Assembly: GCA_033557675.1 (NCBI GenBank)
Contig: JAWQRM010000015.1
Location: 1 to 44,547 of the forward strand
Length of the DNA stretch: 44,547 bases
Direction of reading: 5' to 3'
From: Coptodactyla brooksi
Taxonomy: Eukaryota > Arthropoda > Insecta > Coleoptera > Scarabaeidae
Under the pieces are notes generated by a model. The model was given only the letters and a program-made list of their open reading frames with translations. It searched no databases and was not told the origin of the DNA. The translations under genes and the position numbers were made by a program. Below are positions 11,044-21,622 of the stretch, one piece after another. Positions within the stretch are counted from its first letter, which is position 1; each line of letters opens with the position of its first letter.

Positions 11044-11918
11044 ATTCGTACCTGTCATCTTTTTCAAAAAATGTGTAATAATGCCCAAACGGTGTAATTT
11101 AGAACTGATATATAATAATTAAAGCGACCCTCAAGTCTTATAAAGACTTAAAAAATATCATAATAGACAGGATGTTCCATTTAATAATCTGAAGTTGGGT
11201 AGTTTTTAGAGTAAGCCCAACTTCCTGTATATTCGAAAATAGTTTGAAATCATGAACAGTTCGATGTGATGCAACTTTTATTCGAAACATTTTTACCTAG
11301 AAAGAACAATAACAGTTCTAAGAAAAATTTTGCATTCACAGCTGTCATGTTTTTTAAAAAATATGAAATACCGCTCAATCGGTGCTATTTGAAGCTAAGG
11401 TATAATAATTAAAGTGGCCTTTAAATCTTATAAGGACTTCAAAAATTTAATAATATACAGGTTATTCCATTAAAAAATCTGAATTTGGATAGTTTTTAGA
11501 ATAAACCGAACACCCTATATATTCGAAAAATGTTTCAAACTGTTTTAAATTGTGAAGAGTTCGATGTCATGCAACCTTTATTTGAAACATTTTTTCTAAA
11601 GAGCAACACCCGAGATTAAGAACGAAATATCCTCTTGCCCCACAGGACTGCTTTTCATTATTAATTATACTTATAACCTGAGAACTGTTGATTTTAAGCA
11701 TGTACTGTCCTTATAGTTTTTTACTCGAAATCTTAGGTAGATTACAAAAATATATTTTGTTACAAAAAATTGTAAAGAAACCAAAACATTTTTAGTTGAA
11801 GTACCTCAACCATATGGACAATTTTTACGAAATTCTTATTGTGACCAGATTGTATAATAATTAGCTTGAAGGTAAAGGCTTGTTTTAATCAATCTAATGT
11901 GACAGTCTAAATTTTAAA
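11044..11918 (+). repeat. Repeat R, copy b: two ~290-bp tandem units plus distal part
   Basis: CTGTCAT landmarks at 11052 and 11342 set a period of about 290 bp. Each unit runs through a polypurine/AT stretch, TATAATAATTAAAG, a CAGG-TTCCATT junction, TAGTTTTTAGA, and TTCGATGT-ATGCAAC ending in GAAACATTTTT. The distal part (about 11690-11918) matches copy a, including CCATATGGACAATTTTTACG. Unit identity by eye is roughly 75-80%. The array lies between the two halves of Tigger copy 1. Confidence 0.8.
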
Positions 11919-11924
11919 AGTAAT

Positions 11925-12435
11925 GCGCTTCTCTGAAGCAGCTGGAATTTGGTAACAAACCAGACCATACAAAATCCCTTCCGTCATGCTGGTTTTGAAG
12001 TGAAGAATGAGTCTGCAATACCTACAGATACAGATGAAAATGTGAATCAAATTGATAACAACTTTGAAGAGACGGTGAAAGAAATTTCCAACGAAATCAA
12101 TCTAGACAGAAAAAATATGTTTCAAGATTGCACGACGGTTGACCAGAATATAGAGTGCATTAGAAATTTATCTGAAACTGATATCATTTCCTGCTATTGC
12201 GCACCAGAGGAAATAATCCCATCATCTGACGAAGAGACAAGTGGCATAGAGCATAGACCCTCGTCTGACATTAAATGTATGTGAAATTCATTAGAAACTC
12301 TGAAATGTTTTTTTGAACGACAGGAAAACACAGAAAATTACGTATGTTCTTTAACAGATATGGAAAATTGTGTTGAAATGCTCTCAAATGAAAAGAAAGC
12401 AAGCATCGATTTCTGATTATTTTTGTAAAAAATAA
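11925..12435 (+). pseudogene. Tigger-like transposase C-terminal tail, copy 1
   Basis: The readable part begins AAGIW and continues VTNQTIQNPFRHAGFEVKNE. That is the pogo/Tigger motif (TI-N-F-AGF) that follows the DDE catalytic domain. An acidic tail follows, with one in-frame TGA at 12282-12284; the frame then continues NSLETLKCFFERQENTENYV to a stop at 12414. A one-base shift at the very end would give SDYFCKK and TAA at 12433-12435, the usual family terminus. It has few disruptions, so the element is relatively young, but it lacks all catalytic residues because the upstream part is replaced by repeat R. Confidence 0.8.
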
Positions 12436-12792
12436 ATGTTCATTAGTACTGAACATTTTTGTGACTTTATTTAACTTTCATTGTAATTTTAAAGTTTTCC
12501 TCCAACATTTTAAAAGCGATAACAAATGTTATGGACCTACGGCTAAAATGAAAAATTTAAAAGAATATAAAATCTAAAAAACTAAAATGCTTAAAAATGA
12601 TACAAACTATTGCTTAAAATTCTTTATGTTTAAAAATAAAACTTGAAGCTGAAATTATTTTTAATTTAAAAGATGGCTATACTTTTTAATGCAAATCATG
12701 ATAGTTAAATTTATTTGCGTTATAGCGACCACTCATTATAACGACCGTTTTTTGTGGGACGTTAGGGGTCGTTATAACGAATGTCTACTGTA

Positions 12793-13717
12793 TTACTGTT
12801 ACACTACGCCATCAACTTTATCAATGTGATAAAAATTGATTTAAACTGATGTAACACAACAACTGACCTCCACTTCATACACTGCCCTTTAGCGTTGTAT
12901 CGCCCCCAAGGTTATACGCTCGTGTCACCCCCAAGATTACAACATTCCTCCCAGATGGTCGCAGCTGTTTCCTGACGTCCTCTCGTTCCTTCCTTTTAGT
13001 TTGCCAGTTACGTTTAATATTTCCCTTCTTGGAGTTACGACACCCCGTTTTTTACAGACACGTAAAATATGATTCACTTTACGGTCTCCAAAGCGTATGA
13101 TAAAAAAAAGAATACTTAACACGGGAGGTTGGACAGAGAAATACAGGGGGTGCTCTGCCAACCTACGAAGGGTCGTAAAGTATTTTGTAGCACCCCCACT
13201 TCCAAACATACTAGTATGTCATCCAGGAGTTTTTACAGCGGGCGGGGCGTTTATTTAGGACATCGGGGTTTTCCCTGACCCCGTTTCAAGCGCTTTGGAA
13301 ACCTGCCCTTAAGGATAGAACAGGGTATAAAACAAAACTGGACCATTTCAGCCCAAAATTAGATCACTTCGGTCGCCTTCTTTATGAATTATGTTTTGGG
13401 GGAATTCGAATTGCAAATTATATTTACATCAAGAGCCCACAATCAATTTTGCTGGATAAACGGCTCTTATCCGGTAGGAAAACCCTTTTTTTGTGAACAT
13501 AAATTACATCCATACATCATTTTTTTTGCCCTAGGCGTCTCAGGTCATCGATAAGTGACAAATTTGTCTTATGTGCTTGAAACATATCAGCCCGGACGTT
13601 TGCTTTCCATCTTTACAAGTCATGCGTATTAAATTCAATACATAAATAGTTATACCATAACGAAGGAAGCCTTCTTATAATGAAGGATTTTCTTAAATTC
13701 TCCTGCACTGTATAAAG
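12793..13717. other. Unassigned interval
   Basis: No recognisable gene. An open frame on the minus strand (13209-12937, 90 codons) has no known motif. The 13210-13400 part is GC-richer (GCGGGCGGGGCG, CCCTGACCCCG) and may be the edge of another repeat. Confidence 0.3.
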
Positions 13718-13752
13718 TATTAGGTTGTTCGGAAAGTAATTTCGTTTACTCT

Positions 13753-14228
13753 TAAGAGAAAGTATTGAGAAATGTTGAGATTTTCATGCATCTTGACGAA
13801 TTAGGCTATTTGTAGTCTATTTATGCTATTTTTGGTGGTTGGTTCGTCCGTCTGTAAGTCGTTTTTAGACTGCCACGTTAGACTGATTAAAACAATACTT
13901 TACATACAAGCTAATAATTATATAATTTTTTCACAATAAGGATTTTGAAAAAATTGTACATATGGTTGAGGTACAATTGTACAATTTGTTGTAACAAAAT
14001 ATATTTTTGTAATCTACATAAAATCGTGAGTAAAGAACTATAAGGATAGTACATTCTTGAAATCAATACTTTTCGAATTATACGCATAATTGTTGAAAAG
14101 AGGGTGTTGATCTCTTTAGAAAAAAATGTTTCAAATAAACGTTGCATGACATCGAACTCTTCAGAATTTGAAACAGTTTTAAAACTAGCCAACTTCATAT
14201 TTTTAAATGGAACGCTCTGTGTATATTA
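13753..14228 (-). repeat. Repeat R, copy c, nested in mariner B1
   Basis: In reverse complement this matches both the tandem-unit part (GAAGAGTTCGATGTCATGCA, GAAACATTTTTTTCTAAAGA) and the distal part (CCTCAACCATATG, ACGACTTACAGACGGACGAA, CACCAAAAATAGCATAAATA) of copies a and b. It is the longest single copy here and extends past where copy b stops. Its position inside mariner B1 shows that R moved, or was pasted, after B1 inserted. No clear target duplication: adjoining mariner sequence is missing. Confidence 0.8.
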
Positions 14229-14578
14229 TAATATGTTTGGCAGTAGCATGATTCCACGGTCATAAAACTTCTGATCCTTGCTGGCAAAGAACTAATCCAT
14301 GTCGTTTTTGACGGCTTCATATGAAGTAAAGGCTTTCCCGTTCAAAAAAATTTGTAGAAACCGAAACAAGTAGTAATCAGGAGGTTCCAGATCTGAAGAA
14401 CGTGATAGGTATGCTAGTACATCTCATCCAAGTTGGTAAAGCTTTTGGCGAGTTGTCAAACTGGTATGCGGTCTCGCGTTATATTGGTGGAACACTATAC
14501 CTTAAAGTGTTCCACCTATACCTATTCCATTGATCAATTCTGACATTTTCTGCTTGAGTGAATCAGGCAATCTGTTGG

Positions 14579-15090
14579 TGACATTACTCTTTACAATTGA
14601 TCGTGGTGTTCTTCCAAACATTTTGGAAAGAGCTTCCAAAAATTTTGCAAACTTGCAACAAATATTGCAAACTTTTGCAACAAATTGTGCAAACCAGTTT
14701 GCAAAAAAATTATGCAATTTGTCCAGTTAATGACAGTACACTTTAGAATTGACCATGCTGTTCTTCCAAAAATTTTGGAAACAGCTCCCAAAAATTTTAG
14801 AAACCAGTTTCCAAACCATTATGCAATTTATTTATCCAGTTTACGACAACACTATGAGAAGAACTCCCAGACATTTTGCAAACTCGCAAAAAAATTTGCA
14901 AACTTTGGCAGCATTTTGCAAACCAATTTGGAAAGAGATCATGCATTTTGTCCAGTTGTCCAGTTGATGGCAGTATACTTTAAAATTGATGGTGGTATTC
15001 TCCCAAACATTTTGGAAAGTGCTTCCAAAAAGTTTGCAAGCTTGCAAAAAATTTTGCAAAGGTTTGCAACAAATTTTACAAACCAGTTTT
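14579..15090 (-). repeat. Internal degenerate tandem repeat of mariner B1 (four units)
   Basis: Units start at about 14579, 14731, 14840 and 14968. Each has an ACACTTTA-AATTGA segment, a CAAACATTTTGGAAA inverted motif, two or three AAAATTTTGCAAAC runs, and most have ATGCAATTTGTCCAGTT. Copies elsewhere: one unit at 8185-8325, two at 40189-40475, and about one and a half at 36004-36230 (inverted). Confidence 0.82.
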
Positions 15091-15121
15091 GACACTTTTG
15101 ACGTTTTGACAGTTTTGACAT

Positions 15122-15229
15122 TTTGTATTGACAGAATGTCAATACAAATGCCCGTGTCAAAACTGGAATGTCTGAATGACTGAAGTACAGAATGTCAGTC
15201 GATGTGTATCTTCTTTATACACATCGACT
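15122..15229. repeat. Two adjacent perfect hairpins inside mariner B1
   Basis: Hairpin 1: TTTGTATTGACA at 15122-15133 and its exact complement at 15137-15148, loop GAA. Hairpin 2: AGTCGATGTGTAT at 15197-15209 and its exact complement at 15217-15229, loop CTTCTTT. The second arm copies the GATGTGTAT segment at the end of the transposase N-terminal block, which suggests template switching. Confidence 0.85.
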
Positions 15230-15499
15230 AATTGTTTTCTCGCTTGAAAGGCGTTTTTACCATTTTTATAATAAAAAACAAAATGTGCTGAAAATGCTGT
15301 TTTTGTTACTCCATGTTTCATAAGACACAAATAGAAAACAATTGCACAGAACCGAACAAAATATTTTCACACATAAACTTTGCAATGCCAGCTGTCAGAA
15401 TGTATAATGGATATACGGTTTAGAATGAAGTTGGCTGGTTAGAATACAACTAACGCCTCTGCTGCGAAAAAACGAAATTCCTTTCCGAACAACCCAATA

Positions 15500-16311
15500 G
15501 TTACAAGAAGTAACCTAATCGAGATACTTATACTTTTGTTTTTCTCTTTGTTCCGGATCTGGCTAAGATGTACATTGAATACGTTTAAAATTACAACTGT
15601 AATAATCTTAGTGTTGAAAATTTTTCATTCTAATTCGAACATATTTGTTATTTTTACCATTAACTAATATTGAGATTGTAATATAAATTGACTAATTAAG
15701 GTGACTGTAATCTAACTATTCTATTTTTTAATTAAACAGATGGAAACATGAATTTTCTTTTCTGTTTACAATTTCCTCAAATTATGTCTGGAGAACTTTA
15801 AAACCTTATGTAACCATCTCACAACACACATATAAACGTATTTTGGGAAGGGCCATAGATGAAGTCTTTTTTGAACGTTGAACGTGCAATAAGATTATTA
15901 TTAGCCTTGGTAATAAATCTGGGCTTTACTGGGGTTTGGACAAACTGCAATGCCGTCTTAATAAATAACTACTAAATACGGAGAACACGCGACCACTGCT
16001 CTGTGATACGGAGGTAAACTGTTGGTAGCGGCAGAGGAGATATGAGGAAACATAAACCCCAGTATCTAACGATGGTATCTGGCATAAACAGACTCCACGG
16101 AAATTGAACTGTCCCCAGTATCTGATATGGCAACGGCGCAGCCGTAGCTTCCGCCATACAATGCCAAATCTTTTATGGGATGTCGTTCGAGGTGAAACCT
16201 CTACGGGATCAAGCGCAAAGCCTATGTCTTTCCAATAAACTAAAGTGAATGCACTTCAGGTAAATGTATGCTAAGCCAGACAGGAATTCAGCACGAACGA
16301 AGTGGTCAATA
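15500..16311. other. Unassigned interval between mariner B1 and A1
   Basis: AT-rich with a slightly GC-richer stretch at 15960-16210. The minus-strand frame at 16157-15972 shows no domain. Nothing recognisable. Confidence 0.3.
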
Positions 16312-17450
16312 TACACAGCATGGCAATTAAATAACGAGAATTTTAATTTAAATCAATGAACACATAGCGCCATCTATCGAACATATATATTGTTAGAAAG
16401 ATACAAGTCACCTCTTTCGAACGCACCCAAGTTCATGCTAATCGGATGACAGGTTACAAAATTATAGCAATTTGAATGACGGTAAAAATTGTGTTGATGT
16501 CGTAAAACCATAATGGAACAAAGAGCAAATGTTAAATTTTGTTTTAAACTGGGAAAAAATGTGCTAAGACTTATGAATTGATGAAACAAGTGTATGGTGA
16601 TGATTTTTTGTTTAAGATTGTATGTGTAAAGCTAGATTTTATGAGTGGTTGAATCGTTTTAAAAATGGTCGTGAAGATTTAAATGATGGTGAAAGACCTG
16701 GCCGTCTGGAATGTAAAAATCGTGCTTAATTGGTAGAAAAAGTACATGAAATCATTGCTGTGGACGGAAATTTTACTATGAGAATTATAGAGACCTTATT
16801 AAAACTGCTGAAAATGATTCAGATTTTCTTGATTCGATCATAACTAGTGATGAAACACGGTGCTTTAAATATGATGCAGATACTAAGCGTCATTCTGCAG
16901 AATGGAAGTCGAAAGTAGAGCTAAAACCATACAAAATGCGTTATCAGAAGTCAGGAATCAAGACAATGTTGATTACTTTTTATGATTCACAATGGATTGT
17001 CCCCAAGGAAATTGTTTCACAAGGTAAAACTGTCAATGGAGGATATTGTTTAGGAGTTTTGCATCGTTTGTGGTCAAGAATTGTACGTGTTAGGCTTGAA
17101 TATCCAGCAAGAAAACAGCTGTTTTATTGCATGGTAATGCACCTATGTGGTGGTGCACCCAGCATATTCGCCTGATATGTCACCGTGTGACTATTTTCTT
17201 TTCCTTAAACTGAAAATTGCGATGAAAGGATCGTTTTGTGATGATATTTCAGCTCAAGCAGCTGTGGTGCAGTACTATAGGCCATTCCTAAGGATGACAT
17301 ACAAGAATCTATGCAAGCATGGTTCATCGTGCTAGAAAGTGTATTGAGTTAAAAGGAACCTATTTTGAATATAAAATAACTTTTAAACATAATTCAATGT
17401 GTTTTTTTGTATCACTAAAAATTCTTGTTACTTAATTGTTATACCGTGTA
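16312..17450 (+). mobile_element. Mariner A element, copy A1, with both terminal inverted repeats
   Basis: The left terminal repeat TACACAGCATGGCAATTAAA at 16312, continuing to 16345, pairs with 17416-17450, which in reverse reads TACACGGTATAACAATTAAG and so on. That is about 34 bp, imperfect. The element is 1.14 kb, somewhat shorter than a typical 1.3-kb mariner, and encodes a decayed transposase on the plus strand. A second, truncated copy in the opposite direction lies at 30899-31880. Confidence 0.9.
16513..17370 (+). pseudogene. Mariner transposase remnant (A1)
   Basis: The start MEQRANVKFCFKLGKN is the first helix-turn-helix. It is followed through frameshifts by KARFYEWFNRFKNGREDLND and GERPGRLE, the mariner N-terminal signature. 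A region between the two DNA-binding halves and the catalytic core is deleted (MRIIETLLKTAENDSDF). The first catalytic aspartate is kept in IITSDETRCFKYD. The second is mutated: the usual HDNAPAH block reads LLHGNAPM. The third is kept in HPAYSPDMSPCDYFLF, but the spacing after the second is collapsed by a deletion. The C-terminus reads MVHRARKCIELKGTYFE. The copy is inactive; family assignment is secure. Confidence 0.92.
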
Positions 17451-18528
17451 GTTACTGAAAATTTGATCCATCTCTTATTTGAAATTAATAGTAATTCAAC
17501 AATTTACTACAACGTAGGATACTGCAAATATGTTGGATACTATTAGTAACATTTGCATTTATAAATAATCTGTTCCAAAATATGCACACAATTATACAAT
17601 TGAATAAATTATGATGAAGTGTTCAGATAATTATGCATTTCAGGTTTTTATACTTTGTTTTATTTAAATCTGCACCACATCTTTCTTATTTTTAACTATA
17701 AACCATTTAGTGTTATTCCCAGTGCCTTTTTCTGTTTCAATTAAGGTGGAATAGGGATGCTTAATATGGAATCTTTCTGAAGTACATTTTATATCATATG
17801 TAGAGGGCCTGATCTGAGCGGTGTCAAGCAACATATTAATTGTTTGTCCTATTATTGGGCTCTGTCTTAATTTGAGTTAATTCTTTTTCTAATATTTTTT
17901 TATCACTAAATATATTCACAGTATTTAGAGGTATTTAACAGTAGCTTCCTTATTCGTTTATTATTATTATTATTAACTATTTTAATCAAGTTTTAATTAT
18001 AGCGCTGGGTGTACTAACTATCAATCTAATTTAGATTTTTAATCGTTTACTACTAACCAGAAGCCAATTATTGCGCCCTTATAGTACGCTCAAGTTTCGT
18101 CAACCGCAGCGCTTAAAAATTTAACGGCCAACCGCGCACCAAAGTTAGGGAAAGATATTTCATAAAACGAGCGACTCCTCAAATTTTCCCTACCGAGCAC
18201 CACGTACGAAATTAAATTTCAAGGCGCCATCCACCGAACAACTTCTCTTGCCCAACTTTATTATTATAAATACTTAAACGTTTTCAGAATCGCAACCAGG
18301 CAGGAACTTTCGGCGTTCTATTCCGAAATATCCCCATAATCTCTTCCTTGAAGGAAGGAATTATCGTACGTAAGTGCGAATATCTTGGCACTTTAGGCAA
18401 CTTCCGAAGTAAAAGGCCTTAGAAAGTTTGATTAAAATCAATTTTTAATTAACCTTTAAAATGGTAAAATTGCAGTTTTACAGCCCTAAAAGTAAAATTC
18501 GAGTGTTCGTATTATTTGCATTTATTTA
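17451..18528. other. Unassigned interval
   Basis: AT-rich up to 18030 with a short (ATT)n near 17958. The 18040-18420 part is GC-richer and free of transposon motifs. It may be conserved non-coding sequence or an old repeat. No exon with convincing splice signals was found. Confidence 0.3.
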
Positions 18529-19460
18529 TTAACCTTGCTGTTCTCCTTAGTTTTACTATACACTCGTAGTCCTTCGGGTCATAGTGACCCGATATATACA
18601 GGTACAGGAGAATTGTCAAGAACAGCTCGAAATTAATATATTGTGATTTTATTACAGTACATCAACACAAACAATGATGAAAGCCCATCTCATTACTAAC
18701 AAAAGTAAAACGCATTATAATAAAAATATCACAAACACTAAATCTAAAAACAAGAGAGAATATCAAATAAATCCTTATGTGCGTCCAATTATTGCCTAGT
18801 CATTACACTAATGACAACAATGTACCACATGAACCTTACATAAATATTTATTACACTTACAACATGTTATACTTATTTTACTGTCACATTTTGATGGACA
18901 CATATTACATCGTGCTCTTTTATTTTTACGGATTAACAAACTGAAGTGTTGCTATATGTTATAATACACTTAGGGTAGTCCTCCGACAGTTAAGGTTAAG
19001 GTATTTAAAGATTATGTACATCTATAGCCACGTCTTATTGAGGCACTTAACATTTTAATATACACAATCTTTAGGCATCTAAGTAAATCAACATAAACGT
19101 AAATGAAAATATTTTTAACTATTTAAAAAATAACTATTTATTGGATTGCTCTTTGGCATCATTCAAATTTGGCACGTAGTACCAGACAATCATAAATTTG
19201 AACCCGCACGACCGGACAGTACTAGACACTCTCAAGGATTTCAGGAATGGCTTGAAAAGCTAATTGTTAAGTGGTTTAAAAATATTATACAATTATTATA
19301 AAGGTTCAAAACAATCAACAAATCTAAACATTAATAAAGTATTTTTAAACACGATGGGATGATTATTGGTTTAGTTTTAGGGATTATTAACATTTAATAT
19401 TTTAAGATGCATGCACAAGGGTACATAATCCTTACAGGCATATCATATTTTAAAGGCAAG

Positions 19461-21129
19461 TTAAAACAATTTACAACGATCACAAATATAGACATCAGAA
19501 TACTCAGGGATATCCGCAGAAGCTTCGTGAGCCCATTCTGTACAAAACCCATACTGGACCTAGTTTTCATTGTAGTCTTCACAATAAACAACAGAGTAGT
19601 ACCGCTCTACTTACTTTTCAACCTTCTGTGTTTTCTTTATTTTTTCTTTGTCGTTTGTCTTTTTAAACTTGACATTACCCTCTCCTATCTTCTTTTTTTC
19701 GTCCTGTTTTTCTTCTAAAAGTGTTTTGTATGGTGAATCTGTAAAAATCTCACTCTTTTCAGCTCAACGTTTCCTTGTTTTTGCCCTTCTTACAGCCGCA
19801 TCTGGCAACAGTGAAATACTGAGGATGGTTTTCCTTATATTTGTGATGCCAACTAATTGTGATGTCGTCTTATTATGCAGACTTGCATCTTGCAGAGCTG
19901 CCTTGCTGGTGGAGAGTTGCAGCGAATTTAAGATTATAACTTCCTGATATGAATCCTGAATAGTGTAATTAGTATCACAACCACATGTTAGAACATTTAT
20001 ATTCGGTATAAGCTCGGGTCGTTGAGTATGCGTCATATCAATAACTATGGTTTCAGTTGCTTCCAGCTTATTTGCTGGTTCATTGCTTTCAAGAGGAATA
20101 TTAGTGAGAGGAATATTCTTGCACATCTTTTGCTACAAGACCTGCGATGTCATATTCAGTTATCCTTGCACCGGCTTTAGTTCGGATCCACATACCACAG
20201 CGTTCATTATAAGAATTTTTGAATGGTTTCATGAAAGAAAGCGCTAAGGGTTACAGCTTATGGGTAGTATGAGGTAAGGTGCTGATTAAATATATATGAT
20301 TGTCCCTGCAGATGTTAATAACTTCTAATGTCTTATGCTGTGCCCATCAATCACCATTAGAATTGGCGATTCCTTCGTCAGTCTAGAAAACTTCACAAAA
20401 TACGATAACCATGTTAAAAATATTTCATTATTCATTCATCCTTTAGGTTGAGCTACAGCTTCACTTTCTGGTGGTGCATTAATTATTAAACGCTCATTTC
20501 TTCTTTATCGTGGAAATATAAAAAGTAGGAATAAAGCGTCTCATAGCACTCATTTAAAACATTCCAGTAACATTCTTTCCTCCTTCTGCGGATGTCAGTT
20601 TGCCTACTTGTACACTTTTTTTCCATAACTTTCTCGTATTTCTGGACTGTTGTGACCCTTGTCTCGTCACACTTATAAATATTTAACACACGGAAACAGC
20701 ACGCGTTAAACTTGTAGATTCTGCAGTTCTTAAATTTAAATATGGATGTCTTTGCATGAAATTATCATAAAAATATTTGCCTGCAATTCTTTTCTCATTA
20801 TTAAAACGATGTGACAATTTAAGCTTGTCAGCTAAATCATAAGTAAGCTTTAGTAACTCGTTTTTGGTCAAAGGCATGCAACGGTTGGCTAAATCTTTAA
20901 CGGGACATGCCAACGAATACTCATAATCCCCGGAGGTTTTCTTAAATCTTCCCATGACAGATTTAAATTCAGTCACTTTACCCTGTTTCAACAATTTTAC
21001 TCTATCAAACAAAGTGCTTTTTGGTACATGAAAACGCTCAGAAGCTTGCCTAATGATCATTTTTTCATTTAAGACGTTGTCAACTGCTAAGTTTTTTGAG
21101 TCCCAGACGCCTTTTACTTTCTTCTCCAT
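19461..21129 (-). pseudogene. Pogo-family transposase with pipsqueak-type HTH, decayed
   Basis: From the ATG at 21129 the first 140 codons are open. IIRQASERFHVPKSTLFDRV is an HTH_psq helix-turn-helix; SVMGRFKKT and NRCMPLTKNELLKL continue it; FYDNFMQRHPYLNLRTAEST is the CENP-B-like domain. A predicted 3' splice site (TTATCTTTTCAG) precedes the start. Downstream, in shifted frames, the DDE core shows NIYKCDETRV (first aspartate kept), MVIDGHSIRH (second aspartate kept, N to G next to it) and THKL-PLAL, where the usual D is A. ITEYDIAGLVA follows. A long C-terminal tail ends in a degraded PHD-like finger (EWAHEASADIPEYSDVYICD). It lies between piggyBac ends and is inactive. Confidence 0.88.
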
Positions 21130-21379
21130 TATTTCAAACAATCTGAAAAGATAAATAAGAAATTATAAATTACATAATAATATTGTATAAGCACACTATT
21201 TTGATGAAATAATCTTGTCCGGTTCTAGGGATCGTAAATAGGTAAAAAAAGTTTGTCCAGTGGTACAACGTTTGAACCTGTAATTGTCCGAATTACAATT
21301 AAGCAGTTAAAAACATTCACCTTTCCAGTATATCAACATAAAGTATACTTACCAATGGTTGTATAAGTAGCACTACACA

Positions 21380-21622
21380 CACTTTACTGACTTTAAAAGG
21401 AAATTTACGATATCGCCAATGTCATTCGATGTAACGAATTCCCGCGCAAAATGGCTAATGCCTGCCCTGTACGACGCCTTGAGCAGCACTGAAGCCGTGC
21501 GCGCCATGGGGGGTTGTTCCATTGAGTGTGACGTTTCTCCATGCACAAAAACGAAGGACGGAGTTATATTCCAGACGCGTTTTGTCCGGTACTAGGTGCT
21601 GTCTGACCACAGGGGGATTCCC
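21380..21622. other. CpG-rich 5' region of the pogo element with repeated GTCCGG motif
   Basis: This is locally GC-rich (CTGCCCTGTACGACGCC, GCCGTGCGCGCCATGG). TTGTCCGGTACTA at 21580 recurs as CTTGTCCGGTTCTA near 21216 and in inverted form near 19165-19215 (TAGTACCAGACAAT, ACCGGACAGTACTA). These are plausibly subterminal binding repeats of the pogo element. Its exact ends were not resolved. Confidence 0.45.

Larger units (their letters stand above)
10788..12790 (+). mobile_element. Pogo/Tigger-like element, copy 1, interrupted by repeat R
   Basis: The left part (10788-10985) matches 27550-27735, which sits immediately upstream of Tigger copy 2; the shared landmarks are ATAGCGTCC, GTTTATTTCGGTTTC and CGACACCACGAG. 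Repeat R occupies 11044-11918. The right part (11925-12790) holds the transposase C-terminus and a terminal structure, with CATTATAACGACC at 12734-12746 inverted against GGTCGTTATAACGAATG at 12767-12783. The end is CTACTG followed by TA (12791-12792). This fits the CAGTAG start and TA target of pogo-family elements. The left terminal repeat was not found. Confidence 0.75.
14231..15321 (-). pseudogene. Mariner transposase relic with repeat-replaced core (B1)
   Basis: The minus strand starts at an ATG at 15321 with MKHGVTKTAFSAHFVFYYKN, then GKNAFQARKQLVDVY, the first helix-turn-helix of mariner transposases. The stretch that should hold the linker, second DNA-binding domain and DDE core is instead four AT-rich repeat units. 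The tail at 14231-14460 corresponds to the mariner end (KLPERW-type region, here decayed). Reading frames through the repeats stay open for 66-135 codons on both strands, a composition effect rather than coding evidence. Confidence 0.75.
13720..15497 (-). mobile_element. Mariner B derivative, copy B1, with TA target duplication
   Basis: Terminal inverted repeats: TTAGGTTGTTCGGAAAGTAA at 13720 and, inverted, TTGGGTTGTTCGGAAAGGAA ending at 15497. TA dinucleotides flank both ends (13718-13719, 15498-15499). The left end is broken by repeat R (about 13753-14228), which replaces roughly 100 bp of mariner sequence. After that the C-terminal transposase segment resumes at 14231. The core (14579-15090) consists of four related units of about 110-150 bp instead of the catalytic domain. 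Two perfect hairpins and a TTTTGACA short tandem run lie between the core and the N-terminal segment. Confidence 0.88.

Noticed and set aside
12937..13209. 90-codon minus-strand frame
   Set aside because: No motif, no supporting context, and composition consistent with chance.
13911..14198. 95-codon open frame on the minus strand
   Set aside because: It lies wholly in repeat R; the frame is not kept in copies a, b and d.
14530..15183. Several overlapping open frames of 65-135 codons on both strands
   Set aside because: They are by-products of the stop-poor TTTTGCAAAC repeats in mariner B1, not genes.
19648..20247. Plus-strand open frames at 19648-19947 and 20047-20247
   Set aside because: They are antisense to the pogo transposase C-terminus, which explains the sequence better.
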